From assembly GCA_043513815.1 (NCBI GenBank), contig CP121313.1, forward strand, positions 3,596,001 through 3,660,000: DNA of 64,000 nucleotides, written 5' to 3'. The position numbers and the translations under genes are program-made. The notes under the pieces were generated by a model. It was not told the origin of the DNA. It saw only the letters and a program-made list of their open reading frames with translations, and searched no databases. Position 1 is the stretch's first letter; the number at the start of each line of letters is the position of its first letter. The stretch comes from JANQIO01 sp043513815. Lineage in GTDB: Bacteria > Pseudomonadota > Gammaproteobacteria > Pseudomonadales > Halieaceae. Positions 42,959-51,070 of the stretch are shown here, piece after piece.

Positions 42959-44813
42959 GGTTGGCAAGCTCCTGTTTCCGTTCCAGCAGGTACTGTTCAA
43001 TCACTTCACGGGCGATGGGTGCGGCGACGGTGCTCCCCCCGCCGCCGTTCTCCACCACCACCGCCACTGCTATCTGCGGCTCCTCGAATGGCGCAAAGGC
43101 CACAAACAGACCGTGGTCCCGGTGGCGCTCTGCCAACGCCTCGGCATCGTACTCCTCATCCTGGGCAATGCCGACCACCTGCGCGGTGCCGCTCTTGCCC
43201 GCCATGGTGAAGGCGGCGCCGCGACCCACCGCCCGGGCCGACCCACGTTCACCGTGAAAAACATCGTGCATGGCGTCGTGGATGATTTGCCAGTGGGCCT
43301 GTTCTGCCTCCACCAGGCTGGCTGCAGGTGCACTGGACGCTTCGTTGTTGACGGCGCGCAGCAGATGCGGCGTAAAGTGCTGACCGCGACTGGCAAGCAC
43401 CGCCGTCGCCACGGCCAGCTGCACCGGGGTGGCTAGCATATAGCCCTGGCCAATGCCCACGTTCAGGGTTTCACCGGGAAACCACACCTCGCCGCGGGAA
43501 GACCGCTTCCAGGCACTGGAGGGCAGCAAACCGCTGCGCTCGTTGGTGGTGTCCAGCCCGGTAGCGGTTCCAAGACCGAACGGCTCACTGAAGTCGTGCA
43601 TGCGATCGATTCCCATGCGATGGGCAAGATCGTAAAAGTAGACGTCGCAGGATTCCTCGATGGCCTGGTGCAGGTCTACCGCGCGACCGTGACCGGTACC
43701 GCGTACTCGCAGGGTCCAATCACGGAACCGACGGTTCTCACCGGGCAGGGTGTACCAACCGGGATCGGCAATCTTGGTCTCCGCCGTTACCAGGCCATAC
43801 TCAAGCCCCGCCAGACCGAAGATCGGCTTGACTGTTGATCCGGGAGGGTACTGCCCCTGCACTGCCCGATTGAATAGTGGAAGATCGCGATTCTCGCGCA
43901 ACGCCGCATAGTCGCGGGCGCTGATACCGTTTACAAACAGGTTGCTGTCAAAACCCGGGGCGCTGACCAGCGCGATGAGCTCGCCGTTGCGCGGATCGAT
44001 GGCCACCACCGCGCCACGATGACCTTCCAGCGCGTCGAAGGCGGCCTGTTGTACGCCGACATCCAGCGACAGAGTCAGGTCAGATCCCGGTACCGGGTCT
44101 GTGCGCTCCAGCACACGCAGCACGCGTCCGAGAGCGTTGGTTTCGACATTCTGGTAGCCGACGTTGCCGTGCAACAGGTCTTCGTAGTACTTCTCGATGC
44201 CGATCTTGCCGATGTGGTTGGTGCCCCGGTAATCGACCTCGTCGAGCTGGCGTTGTTCTGTTTCGTTAATGCGCCCCACGTAGCCCAGCGCGTGTGAGAA
44301 CAACTCGCCCTGGGGGTAGTGGCGAACCAGCTGGGCATCGACCACCACGCCGGGCAGGCGATAACGATTGACCGCCAACAGCGCGCGCTCGGACTCGCTG
44401 AGGCGGAAGTGCAGGGGCACTGTCTCATAGGGCCGGCGACGCCGACTGCGAGCTTCAAATTTCTCCAGGTCGGAGTCAGTGATTTCAACGAATTCAGCCA
44501 GGGTGGCAAGGGTGTCGTCCAGGTCGGGCACCCGCTCCACTACCAGCGACAACACGAAGCTGGGGCGATTTTCCGCCAGCAACACCCCATTGCGGTCGTA
44601 TATCAGCCCACGCTTGGGGGGTAACGGCTGTAGCTGCACCCGGTTGCGGTCAGATTCCGTCCGGTAGATTTCGTACTGGGTCACCTGGAGAGAGAAGTAG
44701 CGCGCCAACAGGACGCCCATCAACGCCAGCACCACCACCAGCACAAATACCGTGCGGGCGCCGTAAACGCGCGATTCGCGATAAGGATCCTTGAGGGCTA
44801 CAGCGGGCGCCAT
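42951..44813 (-). CDS. mrdA: Penicillin-binding protein 2 (elongasome transpeptidase)
   Basis: 620 residues from the ATG at 44813, one base beyond the rlmH stop. A membrane helix (TVFVLVVVLALMGVLLARYF) is followed by the pedestal domain and the class B transpeptidase: SxxK in PPGSTVKPIFGLAGL, SxN-like SCDVYFYDL and KSGT in MAGKSGTAQVVG. It crosslinks the lateral wall in complex with RodA. Confidence 0.97.
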   Translation of the reverse strand: MAPAVALKDPYRESRVYGARTVFVLVVVLALMGVLLARYFSLQVTQYEIYRTESDRNRVQLQPLPPKRGLIYDRNGVLLAENRPSFVLSLVVERVPDLDDTLATLAEFVEITDSDLEKFEARSRRRRPYETVPLHFRLSESERALLAVNRYRLPGVVVDAQLVRHYPQGELFSHALGYVGRINETEQRQLDEVDYRGTNHIGKIGIEKYYEDLLHGNVGYQNVETNALGRVLRVLERTDPVPGSDLTLSLDVGVQQAAFDALEGHRGAVVAIDPRNGELIALVSAPGFDSNLFVNGISARDYAALRENRDLPLFNRAVQGQYPPGSTVKPIFGLAGLEYGLVTAETKIADPGWYTLPGENRRFRDWTLRVRGTGHGRAVDLHQAIEESCDVYFYDLAHRMGIDRMHDFSEPFGLGTATGLDTTNERSGLLPSSAWKRSSRGEVWFPGETLNVGIGQGYMLATPVQLAVATAVLASRGQHFTPHLLRAVNNEASSAPAASLVEAEQAHWQIIHDAMHDVFHGERGSARAVGRGAAFTMAGKSGTAQVVGIAQDEEYDAEALAERHRDHGLFVAFAPFEEPQIAVAVVVENGGGGSTVAAPIAREVIEQYLLERKQELANRG

Positions 44814-44814
44814 G

Positions 44815-45285
44815 TCAGCTCCGATGATACGGGTGGCCGGCGAGGATTGTCCAAGCGCGGTAGAGCTGCTCAACCAGCACCACCCGCACCAGCGGGTGCG
44901 GCAGTGTCAGCGGCGACAGGGACCAGCGCAGCTGGGCCTCCTGCCGCAGGGAAGGGTCGATGCCGTCCGGTCCACCGATCACCAGGCTGTAGTTGTCGCC
45001 GGACATTTGCCAGCTCTCCAGCCGCTCTGCCAGCTGCTCGGTGCTGAAGGTCTTACCCTCCACGTCCAGCAGAATCAGCCGATCCCTTGCCGGCATGGCA
45101 TCGCGAATGCGCCTGGCTTCCTCTGCCATTGCCCGCGCAGGATTGCTGTCGCGACCGCGTCCGCCCAGCGGCAGGTCACGAATTTCCAGTTTCAGCTCGG
45201 GCGGCAGGCGCTTGTGATATTCCGTAACGGCTTCATCCACCCACCGGGGCATGCGCGAGCCCGGAGTCAGTACGGTGAGCCTCAC
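44815..45285 (-). CDS. rlmH: 23S rRNA (pseudouridine1915-N3) methyltransferase RlmH
   Basis: 156 residues from the GTG at 45285, giving a GTGA overlap with rsfS and the family length; the longer frame reads into rsfS. SPOUT-fold features: FLIGGPDG-like YSLVIGGPDGIDPSLR, LSLSPLTLPH and the C-terminal LYRAWTILAGHPYHR with the catalytic-site histidine and arginine. It modifies helix 69 of 70S ribosomes. Confidence 0.96.
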   Translation of the reverse strand: MRLTVLTPGSRMPRWVDEAVTEYHKRLPPELKLEIRDLPLGGRGRDSNPARAMAEEARRIRDAMPARDRLILLDVEGKTFSTEQLAERLESWQMSGDNYSLVIGGPDGIDPSLRQEAQLRWSLSPLTLPHPLVRVVLVEQLYRAWTILAGHPYHRS

Positions 45286-45629
45286 TCGGGCTGTTCCGCA
45301 CTCGCCACCGGAGGCGACCAGAGCCGCTCGAGGTCGTAGAAGTCGCGAGTGGCGGGCAGCATGACGTGCACCACTACGCCGCCGAAATCTACCAGCACCC
45401 ACTCAGCGCCGTCCTGGCCTTCCACCCCTATAGGTCGACAGCCGCGCTCCTTGGCGCACACAAGCACATTGTCAGCCAGGGATTTCACGTGCCGGTTGGA
45501 CGTACCACTGGCAATCACCAGGTAATCCATCACATCGGTCAGCCCCTGCACGTCCAGCTCGACGATGTTGATGCCCTTGAGATCGTCGAGGGCCTCCATT
45601 ACCAACTGTTTGAGTTCAGCAGATTCCAT
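45282..45629 (-). CDS. rsfS: Ribosomal silencing factor RsfS
   Basis: 115 residues from the ATG at 45629. The core DVQGLTDVMDYLVIASGTSNRHVKSLADNV and DFGGVVVHVMLPATRDFYDLERLW are the family signature. RsfS binds L14 and blocks subunit joining in starvation. It overlaps nadD by 14 bp and rlmH by four. Confidence 0.96.
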   Translation of the reverse strand: MESAELKQLVMEALDDLKGINIVELDVQGLTDVMDYLVIASGTSNRHVKSLADNVLVCAKERGCRPIGVEGQDGAEWVLVDFGGVVVHVMLPATRDFYDLERLWSPPVASAEQPE

Positions 45630-46290
45630 GTTGCTCCTGTTGTGCAACGCTCGCGCCATAGGCTCCGAGGCGTTGAATGGTGTCCCACACTGCATCCGGC
45701 AGCAGGTATCTTGGTGACCGCCCTGCGGCAATCATGTCACGAATTTCAGTGGCCGAGACAGGCAGCTGCCGAAGCTGCTCCATCACGACCCGGCCCGCGG
45801 GCCGATCCTGTAAATCACCGACGGTGCCCCGGTGCTCATCGGCCCAGCTGGCAATTTGCCCACTGTTCGGCGCCCGCCAGCCCGGCCGTGCCATAACCAC
45901 CAGGTGGGCAAAATCCAGCAGCTCCTGCCAGCGATGCCACTCAGCGAGGTGTTCGAGAATATCGACGCCCACAATCAGGCACAGCGAGCGCGCCGGACCA
46001 CACTCGACGCGCAACTCTTCAAGAGTCTCTATTGTGTAAGACGGCCCCTGACGGAAAAGTTCGCGCCGGTCACACACCAGCCCGGGCTCACTGGCCACCG
46101 CCAGCTCGACCAGGTCCGCCCGCTGCTCTGCCGACAGTTCGGGGAGTCCGCGCAAGGGCGGCTGGCCGGCGGGCAGCAGCCGCACCTGCTCCAGTCCCAG
46201 GCGCTCCCTGAGTTCCAGGGCCGAGCGCAGGTGACCGTAATGCACAGGATTGAAGGTGCCGCCAAAAATACCGATAGGGCCTGCACTCAC
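45616..46290 (-). CDS. nadD: Nicotinate-nucleotide adenylyltransferase NadD
   Basis: 224 residues. Nucleotidyltransferase motif GIFGGTFNPVHYGHLRSALEL at the start and the C-terminal SATEIRDMIAAGRSPRYLLPDAVW motif (the ISSTxIR equivalent). It makes deamido-NAD from nicotinate mononucleotide. Its ATG overlaps the proA stop by four bases. Confidence 0.97.
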   Translation of the reverse strand: MSAGPIGIFGGTFNPVHYGHLRSALELRERLGLEQVRLLPAGQPPLRGLPELSAEQRADLVELAVASEPGLVCDRRELFRQGPSYTIETLEELRVECGPARSLCLIVGVDILEHLAEWHRWQELLDFAHLVVMARPGWRAPNSGQIASWADEHRGTVGDLQDRPAGRVVMEQLRQLPVSATEIRDMIAAGRSPRYLLPDAVWDTIQRLGAYGASVAQQEQHGIC

Positions 46291-47543
46291 TGGCGGGTTT
46301 GCCCGTCGCCGAGCACCACGTATTTCTGTGAGGTCAGTCCTTCGAGGCCGACCGGGCCGCGCGCGTGCAATTTGTCGGTGGAGATGCCGATTTCTGCGCC
46401 CAGCCCGTACTCGAAACCGTCGGCGAAGCGCGTTGAGGCGTTGACCATGACCGAACTGGAGTCCACTTCCCGCAGGAAGCGCATGGCAGCGCCGTGATCG
46501 CGAGTGACGATGGCATCCGTGTGACGAGATGAATAGCGGTTGATGTGTTTTATCGCCGCGTCGAGGCCGTCAATGACACGCACGGCCAGCACCGGACCCA
46601 GATACTCTTCATACCAGTCGGACTCCTCTGCGGGTACTGCCGCCGGTACGCGCTCGCAGGTCTGGTCACAGCCGCGCAGCTCAACGCCGGAGGCCTCCAG
46701 CGCGGCGGCCAGGCGTGGCAACAGCGCTGCCGCAACCGCCTCGTCCACCAGCAAGGTTTCCATGGTATTGCAGGTGCCATAGCGCTGATTTTTGGCATTG
46801 ATGGCAATAGCCTGCGCCATGTCGAGGTCTGCCGCGGCGGCAATATAGACATGGCAATTGCCATCGAGGTGCTTGATGACCGGCACAGTGGCTTCAGCGC
46901 TGATGCGCTCGATAAGCCCCTTGCCACCGCGGGGCACGATCACGTCGACATATTCCGACATCCGCACCAACTCGCCTACGGCGGCCCGGTCGGGCGTATC
47001 CAGGACCTGGATGGCGGCTTCTGGCAGTCCCGCCGCAGCGAGGCCCTTGGCAATGCATTGCCCAATGGCCTGGTTAGACGCCAACGCTTCTGAACCGCCG
47101 CGCAGAATGGTGGCATTGCCCGACTTGAGGCACAGGCTGGCAGCGTCGATGGTCACATTGGGTCGGCTCTCGTAAATGATGCCGATGACGCCCAGCGGCA
47201 CTCGCATGCGTCCGACCCGTATGCCACTGGGCATGTACCGCAGGTCATCGATTTGGCCTATAGGGTCGGGCAGCCCGGCCACCTGTTCAAGGCCGGCCAG
47301 CATGCTATCGATGCGCGCCGGGGTCAGCTCGAGGCGGTCCAGCAGCGCTGCATCCAACCCGCGGTCGCGGCCGCGATCCATATCCTCGGCATTGGCCGCA
47401 CCGAGGGCGTCCCGATTTGCCGCCAGGGCATCGGCGATAGCCAGCAGGGCGGCGTTCTTGGCGCCGGTATCAGCCGCCGACAGCCTGGCCGCCGCTTCGC
47501 GCGCGGCCTTGCCGGTCTGCTGCATGTAGGAAATCAGGTCCAT
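46287..47543 (-). CDS. proA: Gamma-glutamyl phosphate reductase
   Basis: 418 residues from the ATG at 47543 (MDLISYMQQTGKAARE), the usual length; an ATG nine bases upstream is possible. ALDH-like fold with the catalytic Cys in NQRYGTCNTMETLLVDEA, and GVIGIIYESRPNVTIDAASLCLKSGN and GGSEA-type binding loops. It makes glutamate semialdehyde for proline synthesis. proB is not in the window. Confidence 0.97.
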   Translation of the reverse strand: MDLISYMQQTGKAAREAAARLSAADTGAKNAALLAIADALAANRDALGAANAEDMDRGRDRGLDAALLDRLELTPARIDSMLAGLEQVAGLPDPIGQIDDLRYMPSGIRVGRMRVPLGVIGIIYESRPNVTIDAASLCLKSGNATILRGGSEALASNQAIGQCIAKGLAAAGLPEAAIQVLDTPDRAAVGELVRMSEYVDVIVPRGGKGLIERISAEATVPVIKHLDGNCHVYIAAAADLDMAQAIAINAKNQRYGTCNTMETLLVDEAVAAALLPRLAAALEASGVELRGCDQTCERVPAAVPAEESDWYEEYLGPVLAVRVIDGLDAAIKHINRYSSRHTDAIVTRDHGAAMRFLREVDSSSVMVNASTRFADGFEYGLGAEIGISTDKLHARGPVGLEGLTSQKYVVLGDGQTRQ

Positions 47544-47643
47544 AAAAGTCATTCCAGTGTGTGCGGCGATTATACCTGAAGGCCCCGGATTCCCGGAGCT
47601 ACACATAGAAGGAAAAATGTCATTCTGCCGGTGAAATCTTATT

Positions 47644-47662
47644 GACAATCATTCTCATTCCC
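47644..47662 (+). promoter_or_regulatory. Fur-box-like site upstream of bfd
   Basis: GACAATCATTCTCATTCCC matches the 19-bp Fur consensus on the opposite strand at 14 of 19 positions and lies 37 bp before the bfd start, where it would cover the promoter. Iron repression of bfd is known in relatives. Confidence 0.75.
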
Positions 47663-47698
47663 ATTAGCTTTACTACATCAGCACTGGGAAGCGCAAAA

Positions 47699-47902
47699 AT
47701 GTACGTTTGTCTCTGCAAGGGTATTACTGACACCCAAATCCGCGCCGCCGTCGAGGACGGTGCCAATACCTTACGTGACGTTCGCAAGTCACTGGGCGTG
47801 GCTAGCCAGTGTGGTAAATGCGGCATCCTGACCCGCGAAATCCTGCGTGAGAGTCTGGTCGACAATCGGGACGAGCAGCAGCTTTTCTACGCCGTTTCCT
47901 GA
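47699..47902 (+). CDS. bfd: Bacterioferritin-associated ferredoxin
   Basis: 67 residues from the ATG at 47699. The [2Fe-2S] ligands are in MYVCLCKGITDTQI (C-x-C) and ASQCGKCGIL (C-x2-C). Bfd reduces the iron core of bacterioferritin so that iron can be released. The Fur site and the nearby bfr gene fit this. Confidence 0.95.
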   Translation: MYVCLCKGITDTQIRAAVEDGANTLRDVRKSLGVASQCGKCGILTREILRESLVDNRDEQQLFYAVS

Positions 47903-47989
47903 CAGGCTACTCCAAACCCGGCTAGGACCGCGCGATCAACAGATCGCTGTCTTTCCTTTTGGCACCTTCAAGATAGTAGTGCAGCCATA

Positions 47990-48045
47990 AATAGTGCCGC
48001 GATAATAGTGCCTCGATAATAGTGCAGCGATAATAGTGCCTCCGG
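47990..48045. repeat. 14-bp tandem repeat, four units
   Basis: AATAGTGCCGCGAT, AATAGTGCCTCGAT, AATAGTGCAGCGAT and AATAGTGCCTCCGG follow one another directly, with a degenerate fifth unit just upstream. They lie 90 bp after the bfd stop. Confidence 0.88.
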
Positions 48046-48329
48046 AAAAGCGCCTCAGTTACCACCCCCGCCGCAGATATTGCCTTCTGGAACCTTGCAC
48101 CCCAGCTTTGCGTCTCATCCGTAACACCGGTTCAGGACGGTTCGTCCAGACCAACGCAACACCCTTCCGTCGCGAGGGGACGACAACACCCAACAGCCTG
48201 GCCCGCTTCCCGAGACGCCTTTCCGGGTGCGGTGCACGGCTGCGGAACCCGGCTCGCCAAACGGCTCGGCAATCTGCCCGAAAACCGAGCCTGCGACCGC
48301 TCAGGCGCACAGCTGATACGATTGCGAAT

Positions 48330-48348
48330 CGCTCTTATTATCATTCCA
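48330..48348 (-). promoter_or_regulatory. Fur-box-like half site upstream of bfr
   Basis: Read on the minus strand the segment contains AATGATAAT, a perfect Fur half-site pair, but the other half is poorly conserved (about 10 of 19 positions overall). It lies about 95 bp before the bfr start. Confidence 0.45.
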
Positions 48349-48442
48349 TATAAGCTATATAAATCAATAACTTAGCGTTGTATTTGGCAGCTCTTGCCAC
48401 TATACTTTCCAGCATCTACTGACTGCCAAGGAGGCAACCCCG

Positions 48443-48946
48443 ATGAAAGGCGACCCCAAGGTCATCGAACACCTGAACAAGGCACTGGGCAACGAGCTGA
48501 TTGCCATCAACCAGTATTTCCTGCACGCGAAGATGTATCAGGACTGGGGGCTCAAGGAACTGGCCGAGCACGAGTACCACGAGTCCATCGATGAAATGAA
48601 GCACGCCGACAAGCTCACCGAGCGCATACTGTTCCTGGAGGGTCTGCCTAACTTCCAGGACCTGGGCAAGCTGATGATCGGCGAAAACGTCGAGGAAATG
48701 CTCAACTGCGACCTGAAGCTGGAGATGATGGCAATCCCGGATTTGCGCGATGCCGTCGAATACTGTGAATCCGTGCGCGATTTCGTTTCTCGCGACCTGT
48801 TCGCAGAAATTCTCGAATCAGAGGAAGAGCATGTTGACTGGCTTGAGACACAAATCAGCCTGATCGACAAGATGGGTATCCAGAACTACATGCAAAGCGC
48901 CCAATTTGTCGACCAGGGCAGCGTGCTGGACAACGTGGCTGACTGA
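48443..48946 (+). CDS. bfr: Bacterioferritin
   Basis: 167 residues, four-helix ferritin. The ferroxidase ligands are E18 (LGNELIAINQYF), E51 and H54 (IDEMKHADKL), with later Glu and EEEHVDW ligands. Met52 in DEMKH is the haem ligand, so this is a haem-binding Bfr. It stores iron as ferric mineral. Good SD AAGGAGG at 48428-48434. The C-terminal tail is a little longer than usual. Confidence 0.97.
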   Translation: MKGDPKVIEHLNKALGNELIAINQYFLHAKMYQDWGLKELAEHEYHESIDEMKHADKLTERILFLEGLPNFQDLGKLMIGENVEEMLNCDLKLEMMAIPDLRDAVEYCESVRDFVSRDLFAEILESEEEHVDWLETQISLIDKMGIQNYMQSAQFVDQGSVLDNVAD

Positions 48947-48978
48947 GCGTCCAGGCTCAACGTCGCCGACAAAGCTTG

Positions 48979-49008
48979 TTAACGGGCGCCCGCAACGGGC
49001 GCCCGGTT
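48979..49008. terminator. GC-rich hairpin between bfr and the YncE-like gene
   Basis: GGGCGCCC-GCAAC-GGGCGCCC can form a strong stem, and the flanking AAC/GTT extends it. There is no long T run. It lies between convergent genes and could act in both directions. Confidence 0.5.
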
Positions 49009-49041
49009 GCTGTCATACTCCCTTGCGGCCGACCAGCCGCC

Positions 49042-50088
49042 CTACTGAGGTGTTATCAGAGTCTTCACCGACAGCGGTGAGTAGGCCATGGCGTCCGGCT
49101 CATCGCCGGTTTTCATTACCCGGGTCTGGGACCAGTCCACGGGATTGAGTTCCTGCACCGCATCGGCCGCCGCATGCGCAATCCAGACCCTGTCGCCGGC
49201 CGGTGCAATCTCGATTCCAATCGGCACCGAGCTGCCGGCCACCGCGTCACCGAGCACGGTCCCCCCGGATTGCTCCAGGGAAATGTTCAGCGTGCGCAGC
49301 AGTTTCACCGCTTCCGGGTCAATAATGCTCAGTTCGGCGCTGCGGGCACTGGTGACCAACACCTGGCCACCGGCCTTGACCGGCATGATCTCTGCCCGAA
49401 TGGGAAATCCAGGCAGCGGCAGCGTGACCCGCAGTTCCATATTGCTGGCATCAAACAGGGTAACGGTGTCGTCAGCGCGGTTGGTCACCCAGAGATCGCG
49501 GCCGTCGGCCGATAACGCTACACCCTCGGCACCGCCTCCAGACCGCCGAAAAGCGAGCAGTTCACCACCGGCAACGTCGATCAGGCTGACACTGCCAGAA
49601 CCGATATTGGCGACGAAGGCGCGCTTGCCGCTGGGGTCATAGGCGAGCATATGAGAGGTTTCCTGGCCGGTAGGAATCACCTTTTCTACCGTACTGTCCC
49701 GGACGTCGACTTCCAGCAGCGCGCGAGCGCCCTCCGCAGTGACCAGCACCCGCCGGTTACCAGGCATAAAGACAATACCGTGGGGCCGCGTGTACTCACC
49801 GAGGTCGATGGTGGCCACGGCCTTACCCTGCTCGATCTCAATGATGGTCAGGCTATTGCCCGGCTCGTCGGTGCCGTAGTTGGTGACGACCGCCAGCTTG
49901 CCGTCGCCGGACACGGCTATTTCATGGGGTCCCGGGCGGGTTGGGACACGGGCGACCTCGCGCCCGCTGGCAAGGTCTATCATTGAAACGCTGGCCTCGG
50001 CCTTGTTGCCCACCAGCAGAGTTTCTGCCACCAGCGGGCCGGCCACCAGCGCCAGCCACAGCGCCCACACTGCGGAGTATTTCTTCAT
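49042..50088 (-). CDS. YncE-like periplasmic beta-propeller protein
   Basis: 348 residues from the ATG at 50088 (SD GAGGTGG). A signal peptide (YSAVWALWLALVAGPLVA) is followed by seven-blade YVTN-type repeats: VSMIDLASGREVARVPTRPG, HEIAVSGDGKLAVVTNYG, TIIEIEQGKAVATIDLG, VSLIDVAGGELLAFRRSG and so on. Such propellers bind ligands or partners in the periplasm and are often near TonB receptor genes; the ligand is unknown. Its start overlaps the LysR stop in an ATGA, so the regulator and this protein are one transcript. Confidence 0.88.
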   Translation of the reverse strand: MKKYSAVWALWLALVAGPLVAETLLVGNKAEASVSMIDLASGREVARVPTRPGPHEIAVSGDGKLAVVTNYGTDEPGNSLTIIEIEQGKAVATIDLGEYTRPHGIVFMPGNRRVLVTAEGARALLEVDVRDSTVEKVIPTGQETSHMLAYDPSGKRAFVANIGSGSVSLIDVAGGELLAFRRSGGGAEGVALSADGRDLWVTNRADDTVTLFDASNMELRVTLPLPGFPIRAEIMPVKAGGQVLVTSARSAELSIIDPEAVKLLRTLNISLEQSGGTVLGDAVAGSSVPIGIEIAPAGDRVWIAHAAADAVQELNPVDWSQTRVMKTGDEPDAMAYSPLSVKTLITPQ

Positions 50089-50975
50089 TTCGACCACCTC
50101 GTTCGACACAATTTCACAAACCGCCTGGCACCGGCAGACAGCGCCGCATCCTTGCGATAAAAGATGCCGACACTGCGCGGGATACGAGAAAAGGTCAGGC
50201 CTGCCACCTCCTCCAGGTGCTCGCACAACGGTTCATGCACCAGCAACTGGTCGCTAACATACCCCACGGCATGACCAGCGGCCAGCAGACGCAGGCGCAG
50301 GCTGATCGATCGCACTTCCCAGACCCGGCTGAAATGGTCGCGAATGCGCTGGGCCCCTGGCCGGTCCTCCGGATCATCAAGAAAGGACGCCAGCAGGGGC
50401 AGCCCGGTCAACGCCGATTCGGGCGCAACCCGGATAGCGTCAATGAGGGGATGATCACCGGCCACCACCAGGGTGCGTAACTCATCGTACAGCGGAATAC
50501 TTTCCAGGGCTGGCATCTGCGACTGGAACGGACCCATGCCGAGCTCGGCTGCACCACTGACCACCGCCTGGATGACCTGACGCGATGGCAGCTCATCCAG
50601 TTGCAGGCTGGCATAGGGGTGCTGACGGCAATACTCCAGCACCAATTCCGGCGCGTGGTAGCGATTGATCGTACCGTTGACCGCCAGCGACAGGTGCGAC
50701 TGTTCTCCGAGCTTGATGGCCCCGAGGTCTCCCAGGAGCTGCGCTTCTTCGCGTGCCTGATTCTGGGCATAAGTAAGTAGTCGCATACCTGCGTCCGTAA
50801 GCTCCAGGGGGCGACGCTGAAACAGCCGCTGACCGAGCTTACGCTCCAGACCGGTAATGGCCTGGGACACCGCTGACTGGCTCACGGCCAGGTGCTCTGC
50901 CGCTCTCTTGAACCCGCGGTGTTCCGCCACCGCCGTCAGGGCTCGCAATTCCTGGGTCTCCAGTCGCACACTCAT
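50085..50975 (-). CDS. LysR-family transcriptional regulator
   Basis: 296 residues. Winged helix: LETQELRALTAVAEHRGFKR then AAEHLAVSQSAVSQAITGLERKLGQRLFQR at residues 5-55. The effector domain follows from about 90. It is divergent from the citrate-synthase-like gene across a 95-bp AT-rich region with an inverted repeat, which is the classic LysR arrangement, and coupled to the YncE-like gene. The inducer could be an organic acid of the neighbouring enzyme; that is inference. Confidence 0.93.
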   Translation of the reverse strand: MSVRLETQELRALTAVAEHRGFKRAAEHLAVSQSAVSQAITGLERKLGQRLFQRRPLELTDAGMRLLTYAQNQAREEAQLLGDLGAIKLGEQSHLSLAVNGTINRYHAPELVLEYCRQHPYASLQLDELPSRQVIQAVVSGAAELGMGPFQSQMPALESIPLYDELRTLVVAGDHPLIDAIRVAPESALTGLPLLASFLDDPEDRPGAQRIRDHFSRVWEVRSISLRLRLLAAGHAVGYVSDQLLVHEPLCEHLEEVAGLTFSRIPRSVGIFYRKDAALSAGARRFVKLCRTRWSK

Positions 50976-51019
50976 AGTTAAGCGTTACTTATATTTAAAT
51001 AAGAATATTTAGCTTAACT
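50976..51019. promoter_or_regulatory. Inverted repeat in the LysR/citrate-synthase divergent region
   Basis: The perfect arms AGTTAAGC (50976-50983) and GCTTAACT (51012-51019) are 28 bp apart. Between them lies the palindrome TATTTAAATA. The setting, just beyond the LysR start codon and about 50 bp before the divergent gene, suits a LysR-type operator. Confidence 0.6.
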
Positions 51020-51070
51020 TATTCTTTGGCCATCAGGATACTGTCCTGCGCATTCACTGGAGGAACCCCC

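Larger units (their letters stand above)
47903..48442. other. Intergenic region between bfd and bfr
   Basis: 540 bp holding the 14-bp tandem repeat (47990-48045) and the Fur-like site of bfr (48330-48348). The open frames in the middle (about 48036-48353 on either strand) have odd composition rich in Arg and Pro and lack support. The last 80 bp are AT-rich (TATAAGCTATATAAAT) and probably include the bfr promoter. Confidence 0.5.
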
